A stretch of DNA of 41,694 nt from assembly GCA_910585355.1 (NCBI GenBank), contig CAJUDN010000003.1:1-41694 (forward strand), given 5' to 3'. Positions 39,229 through 41,694 of the stretch are shown here, piece after piece; position 1 is the first letter of the stretch; each line of letters starts with the position of its first letter. The position numbers were made by a program, and so were the translations under genes. This DNA comes from an uncultured Lachnospiraceae bacterium (lineage in GTDB: Bacteria; Bacillota_A; Clostridia; Lachnospirales; Lachnospiraceae). Below the pieces are notes generated by a model that searched no databases, was not told the DNA's origin, and was given only the letters and a program-made list of their open reading frames with translations.

Positions 39229-39230
39229 TC

Positions 39231-39752
39231 ATGAAAATTTTGATAGTCAGCGATACGCACAGGAGAGATCAGAATCTTAAGACGGTTATTGAAAAAACGG
39301 CTCCTTTTGATATGCTGATTCATTTGGGAGACACCGAGGGCAGCGAAGCATATTTTAAGGAATGGATCCACAATGACAACTGTGTCATTCATGTGGTCCG
39401 CGGCAACAACGATTTCTTCTCCTTCTGTGCGCGTGAAGAAGAGATTTTCATTGGAAAGTACCGTGCTTTTATCAGTCATGGACATATGTACGGCGTATCC
39501 CTGGGGACTGAAGGAATTAAAGAAGAAGCAAGATCCAGAAAGGCGGATATTGTCATGTTTGGCCATACCCACAGGCCTTTCCTGGAATACTGTAACGACG
39601 GTCTGGTGGTTTTAAATCCGGGAAGCCTTTCCTATCCGCGACAGGAGGGGAGAAAACCGTCTTATATTGTGATGGAAATTGACCGTGAGGGAAAAGCGCA
39701 TTACACGATTTGCCATCTGGAAGAAAACATTGCGGCAAATTCCCTCTGGTAA
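39231..39752 (+). CDS. YfcE/MJ0936-type metallophosphoesterase
   Basis: A 173-residue calcineurin-like phosphodiesterase. The metal-binding blocks are ILIVSDTHRR, LIHLGDTEGS, VVRGNNDFF, FISHGHMYG and VMFGHTHRPF. Such proteins are often encoded directly after rdgB in Bacillota. GGGGA precedes ATG 39231; an ATG at 39225 overlaps the rdgB stop and is the alternative. Physiological substrate unknown. Confidence 0.92.
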   Translation: MKILIVSDTHRRDQNLKTVIEKTAPFDMLIHLGDTEGSEAYFKEWIHNDNCVIHVVRGNNDFFSFCAREEEIFIGKYRAFISHGHMYGVSLGTEGIKEEARSRKADIVMFGHTHRPFLEYCNDGLVVLNPGSLSYPRQEGRKPSYIVMEIDREGKAHYTICHLEENIAANSLW

Positions 39753-39825
39753 TTGTTCAGCTTTGCATCTTCTTGCCTGCCGCGGATAAGAGGCACGCGG
39801 CAAAACGGCGGCAGTTTAGATAACC

Positions 39826-39944
39826 CTTGAATTGTTACGGCATATGGTCATTTAGAATCGCTAAGGCGGTGGGCCGTATGCCCGCGATCACTACGTGCTC
39901 TTACAGTCGGCGTGGTGAACGTGCAGATCTATCTGAACGGTTAC
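39826..39944. repeat. Palindromic intergenic repeat, family B, copy 2
   Basis: GGCATATGGTC (39839-39849) pairs with GGCCGTATGCC (39872-39882) with G-U pairs. It aligns with 32889-33002 along its length, including the inner CATTTAG and the ends GTTACGGC and CTGAACGGTTAC. Several stem bases differ from copy 1 but pairing is kept. Confidence 0.7.
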
Positions 39945-39971
39945 CATATAGAATATTTTTCTAAAAAATGG

Positions 39972-40000
39972 TTGACAAAGGCGCCTTATTAAGTTATAAT
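39972..40000 (+). promoter_or_regulatory. Promoter of the tRNA-Pro/tRNA-Gly unit
   Basis: TTGACA (39972-39977), 17 bases, TATAAT (39995-40000): full consensus, typical of stable RNA. Confidence 0.92.
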
Positions 40001-40052
40001 AACTCATGCGTTCCGGGAAACTTGGATTGCTTCAGAGGGCGTTTTTGTGAAG

Positions 40053-40127
40053 CGGGGTGTGGCTCAGCTTGGCTAGAGCGCCTGGTTTGGGACCAGGAGG
40101 CCGCAGGTTCAAATCCTGTCACCCCGA
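40053..40127 (+). tRNA. tRNA-Pro (anticodon TGG)
   Basis: Acceptor CGGGGTG/CACCCCG, D arm GCTCAGCTTGGCTAGAGC, anticodon stem CCTGG/CCAGG with loop TTTGGGA, T loop TTCAAAT, discriminator A. CCA is not encoded. Confidence 0.97.
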
Positions 40128-40155
40128 TGTCTCATAAAATAAAAGAATGATTTAT

Positions 40156-40226
40156 GCGGGTGTAGTTCAATGGTAGAACACCAGCCTTCCAAGCTGGATA
40201 CGTGGGTTCGATTCCCATCACCCGCT
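40156..40226 (+). tRNA. tRNA-Gly (anticodon TCC)
   Basis: Acceptor GCGGGTG/CACCCGC, anticodon stem CCAGC/GCTGG with loop CTTCCAA, T loop TTCGATT, discriminator T. It follows tRNA-Pro by 28 bases and runs into TTTTTT, so the two are one transcript. CCA is not encoded. Confidence 0.97.
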
Positions 40227-40691
40227 TTTTTATTGGTGCGGATTGACTTCATTTGGGATATGTCTACTTACCCCTAAAACCACAAAAAACAGCGTCAGAA
40301 CTTTCTGTCTTCAAAGGCCTAATGATAGAAAGCCTGGCGCTTAGCTCTTTACCCGGTGGCCAGAGGGAGTTTGCCAATCTTGAATTTCCGGTATCCGAGG
40401 GAATGGGAATTATCAAAAGCCCACTGTTTAAGAGGGATGGTATCTGCAGATAAAATGGATCAGCCGGCAGTTCTGCTGGTAAAGAGATTGAATGAGGGAG
40501 AGCAAATAGGGAATACTATCCATAGGCAATGATTTTCCTTTCAGCGTTTGTGGGTTGGTAATAGTATTTACACAAAAGGGAGGTCATTGCTTTTCTTTTG
40601 AAAAAGTGTGGTAATTCCCGAAAATACAAGGTTAATAAAAAAATAGGGTAGTAAATCTGACACTGCCCATAAAGTCAAGGAGAGAAAAGGA
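40227..40691 (+). other. Intergenic region with a long imperfect hairpin
   Basis: A TTG-started open frame at 40253 has no ribosome site and looks non-coding. At about 40530-40592, GCAATGATTTTCCTTT can pair imperfectly with AAAGGGAGGTCATTGC, followed by TTTTCTTTT; within it AATACTAT/ATAGTATT is an alternative stem. A weak TTGAAA...AAAATA promoter may serve the next gene. Confidence 0.4.
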
Positions 40692-41402
40692 ATGAAGAGA
40701 TTCAAGTTATTACTGGCATCTTGTCTTTTAACATTATCCATGGGAATGACTGCCTATGCTGGTCAGTGGTTGGAAGATGATACTGGTTGGTGGTATCAGA
40801 ACTCTGATAATAGTTATTTGAAAAGTGGATGGTACTGGATTGATGGAAAGAGTTATTTTTTCAGTGACAGTGGTTATATTCTAACTAATACCAAGACACC
40901 TGATGGTTATGACGTAAATGCGTCTGGTGCGTGGGTAGTTAATGGACAGGAACAAGTAAGAAGCACTGAAATATCTACAAAAAGCTTCACAGTTACAGTA
41001 CCTAATGGGTACGACGTGAAAATAGATGCGGAAGATGACAGTATCTTACTGCAAGAAACCAATGATAGTTTTTGCGTATTCCTTATGGCAGTGCATGAAG
41101 AAGCTATTCAGTACATCAGAGATAACTATGGAGATGAAGGCTTACAGGAGCTTAAAGATGAAGCGGTAGATGGCATAATTAACACATTTGGACAGGATCC
41201 TGTTATTTTAAATCATGATGTTAAGCAGTATAACAGTGGGGTCTGGGACCACTATATTTATGTAGTAAATGTGGATGCTGAAACCATTATGCCTTGCAAT
41301 ATATACATCAGTGTTGTAGGAAATGATGTAAAGATTGTATTTATTCTAGGTGAAAATAGAGAGTTTACAGAAGACCAATTCATGATGAACTATTTAAAGT
41401 AA
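40692..41402 (+). CDS. Secreted protein with choline-binding-like repeat and unknown C-terminal domain
   Basis: A 236-residue exported protein. Its signal peptide is basic KRFK, then LLLASCLLTLSMGMTAYA. Residues 24-90 carry one cell-wall-binding-type repeat (GQWLEDDTGWWYQNSD, LKSGWYWIDGKSYFFSDSGYI), which usually occurs in many copies and here is almost single. The rest (about 95-236) is an acidic alpha/beta domain (SFTVTVPNGYDVKIDAEDDS, then VVNVDAETIMPCNIYISV) resembling small secreted domains of Clostridia that I cannot name. AAGGAG lies before ATG 40692. The gene is more AT-rich than its neighbours and lies between tRNA genes, which suggests recent gain (inference). Confidence 0.8.
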   Translation: MKRFKLLLASCLLTLSMGMTAYAGQWLEDDTGWWYQNSDNSYLKSGWYWIDGKSYFFSDSGYILTNTKTPDGYDVNASGAWVVNGQEQVRSTEISTKSFTVTVPNGYDVKIDAEDDSILLQETNDSFCVFLMAVHEEAIQYIRDNYGDEGLQELKDEAVDGIINTFGQDPVILNHDVKQYNSGVWDHYIYVVNVDAETIMPCNIYISVVGNDVKIVFILGENREFTEDQFMMNYLK

Positions 41403-41413
41403 GAATACAATAA

Positions 41414-41453
41414 AGGTTTATGGGTGTTAGTGATAAACGGCACCCATAAACCT
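41414..41453 (+). terminator. 13-base perfect hairpin after the secreted protein gene
   Basis: AGGTTTATGGGTG (41414-41426) pairs with CACCCATAAACCT (41441-41453). It lacks a T run, so termination strength is uncertain. Confidence 0.6.
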
Positions 41454-41569
41454 GAATACTGCACAAATATGTGTATCAAAGTAATTTAGGTGTATACTGT
41501 AATAGTCCAGGGGCTGTCTGAACCGTTACAAAAATTGTACTTAAAAAGATAAAAATCTTCAAAATTTGC

Positions 41570-41598
41570 TTGACATACGAAAGGATTTAGTATATACT
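41570..41598 (+). promoter_or_regulatory. Promoter of the tRNA-Arg unit
   Basis: TTGACA (41570-41575), 17 bases, TATACT (41593-41598). Confidence 0.85.
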
Positions 41599-41634
41599 AC
41601 TTTTGCTGTCATGATAAACAGACAGGTTCGGTAT

Positions 41635-41694
<60 letters not shown>

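Larger units (their letters stand above)
39753..40052. other. Intergenic region before the tRNA pair
   Basis: It holds a palindromic repeat of family B (39826-39944) and the tRNA promoter (39972-40000). No gene is seen. No clear terminator follows the phosphoesterase gene. Confidence 0.6.

Noticed and set aside
40253..40453. 66-codon open frame after tRNA-Gly
   Set aside because: TTG start without a ribosome site, composition unlike protein, directly after a terminator-like T run.

Overview
The window looks like a chromosomal segment of a Lachnospiraceae-type bacterium (Bacillota, Clostridia). The grounds are a class III fructose-1,6-bisphosphatase, a DUF4317 protein, a DUF6431-type zinc-ribbon protein, strong AGGAGG ribosome binding sites, sigma-A-like promoters with 17-base spacers, and a tetrahydrofolate riboswitch in front of a FolT-type ECF transporter. 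The assignment rests on gene content only; no search was run.

Layout. 1-1750: a minus-strand pair, a small kinase-like protein and a membrane protein with a proline-rich tail that runs off the window. 2088-3479: a Wzz-like polysaccharide chain-length protein. 3787-7071: glmS, a small HTH regulator and a pyruvate-kinase-like protein lacking the C-terminal domain. 7068-10758: DUF6431, DUF4317, aroQ, superoxide reductase and an MBL-fold hydrolase. 10791-27957: two back-to-back, apparently identical 8,577-base copies of a small integrated element. 28063-30511: fbp and a HAAS/DUF1700-like membrane protein. 30979-31692: a secreted NlpC/P60 hydrolase. 32282-33139: folT behind a THF riboswitch on the minus strand. 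33598-39752: MATE exporter, an Asn/Gln/Ser-rich mini-protein, rhodanese, an RlmL-like rRNA methyltransferase, a papain-like protease, rdgB and a phosphoesterase. 40053-41694: tRNA-Pro, tRNA-Gly, a secreted repeat protein and a tRNA-Arg cut by the window end.

The most striking object is the tandem element. Each unit is bounded by the 13-base direct repeat TAAATATGAATAT (10791, 19368, 27945). It carries a tyrosine integrase, a CI-like repressor with operator-like repeats, a Cro-like regulator, an excisionase-like protein, a RepA/AAA ATPase, an iteron-bearing putative origin, several small phage-type proteins, a two-gene capsid cassette (DUF4355 scaffold plus major capsid protein) with its own promoter and structured leader, and a sigma-70-like factor at the far end. 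No terminase, portal, protease, tail or lysis gene is visible, so it reads as a phage satellite (PICI-like), or less likely a heavily reduced prophage, that brings its own shell protein but depends on a helper for everything else. Several reading frames in it appear broken at the same place in both copies, so the damage predates the duplication, or the duplication is an assembly product.

The attachment site lies exactly in the 17-base spacer of a predicted fbp promoter: the ancestral -35 (TTGTCT) is now on the far left of the array, while the -10 (TACTAT) remains next to fbp and a substitute -35-like TTTCAA comes from the element end. Outside the element, two families of hairpin-bearing intergenic repeats occur twice each, one of them lying between the THF aptamer and folT.
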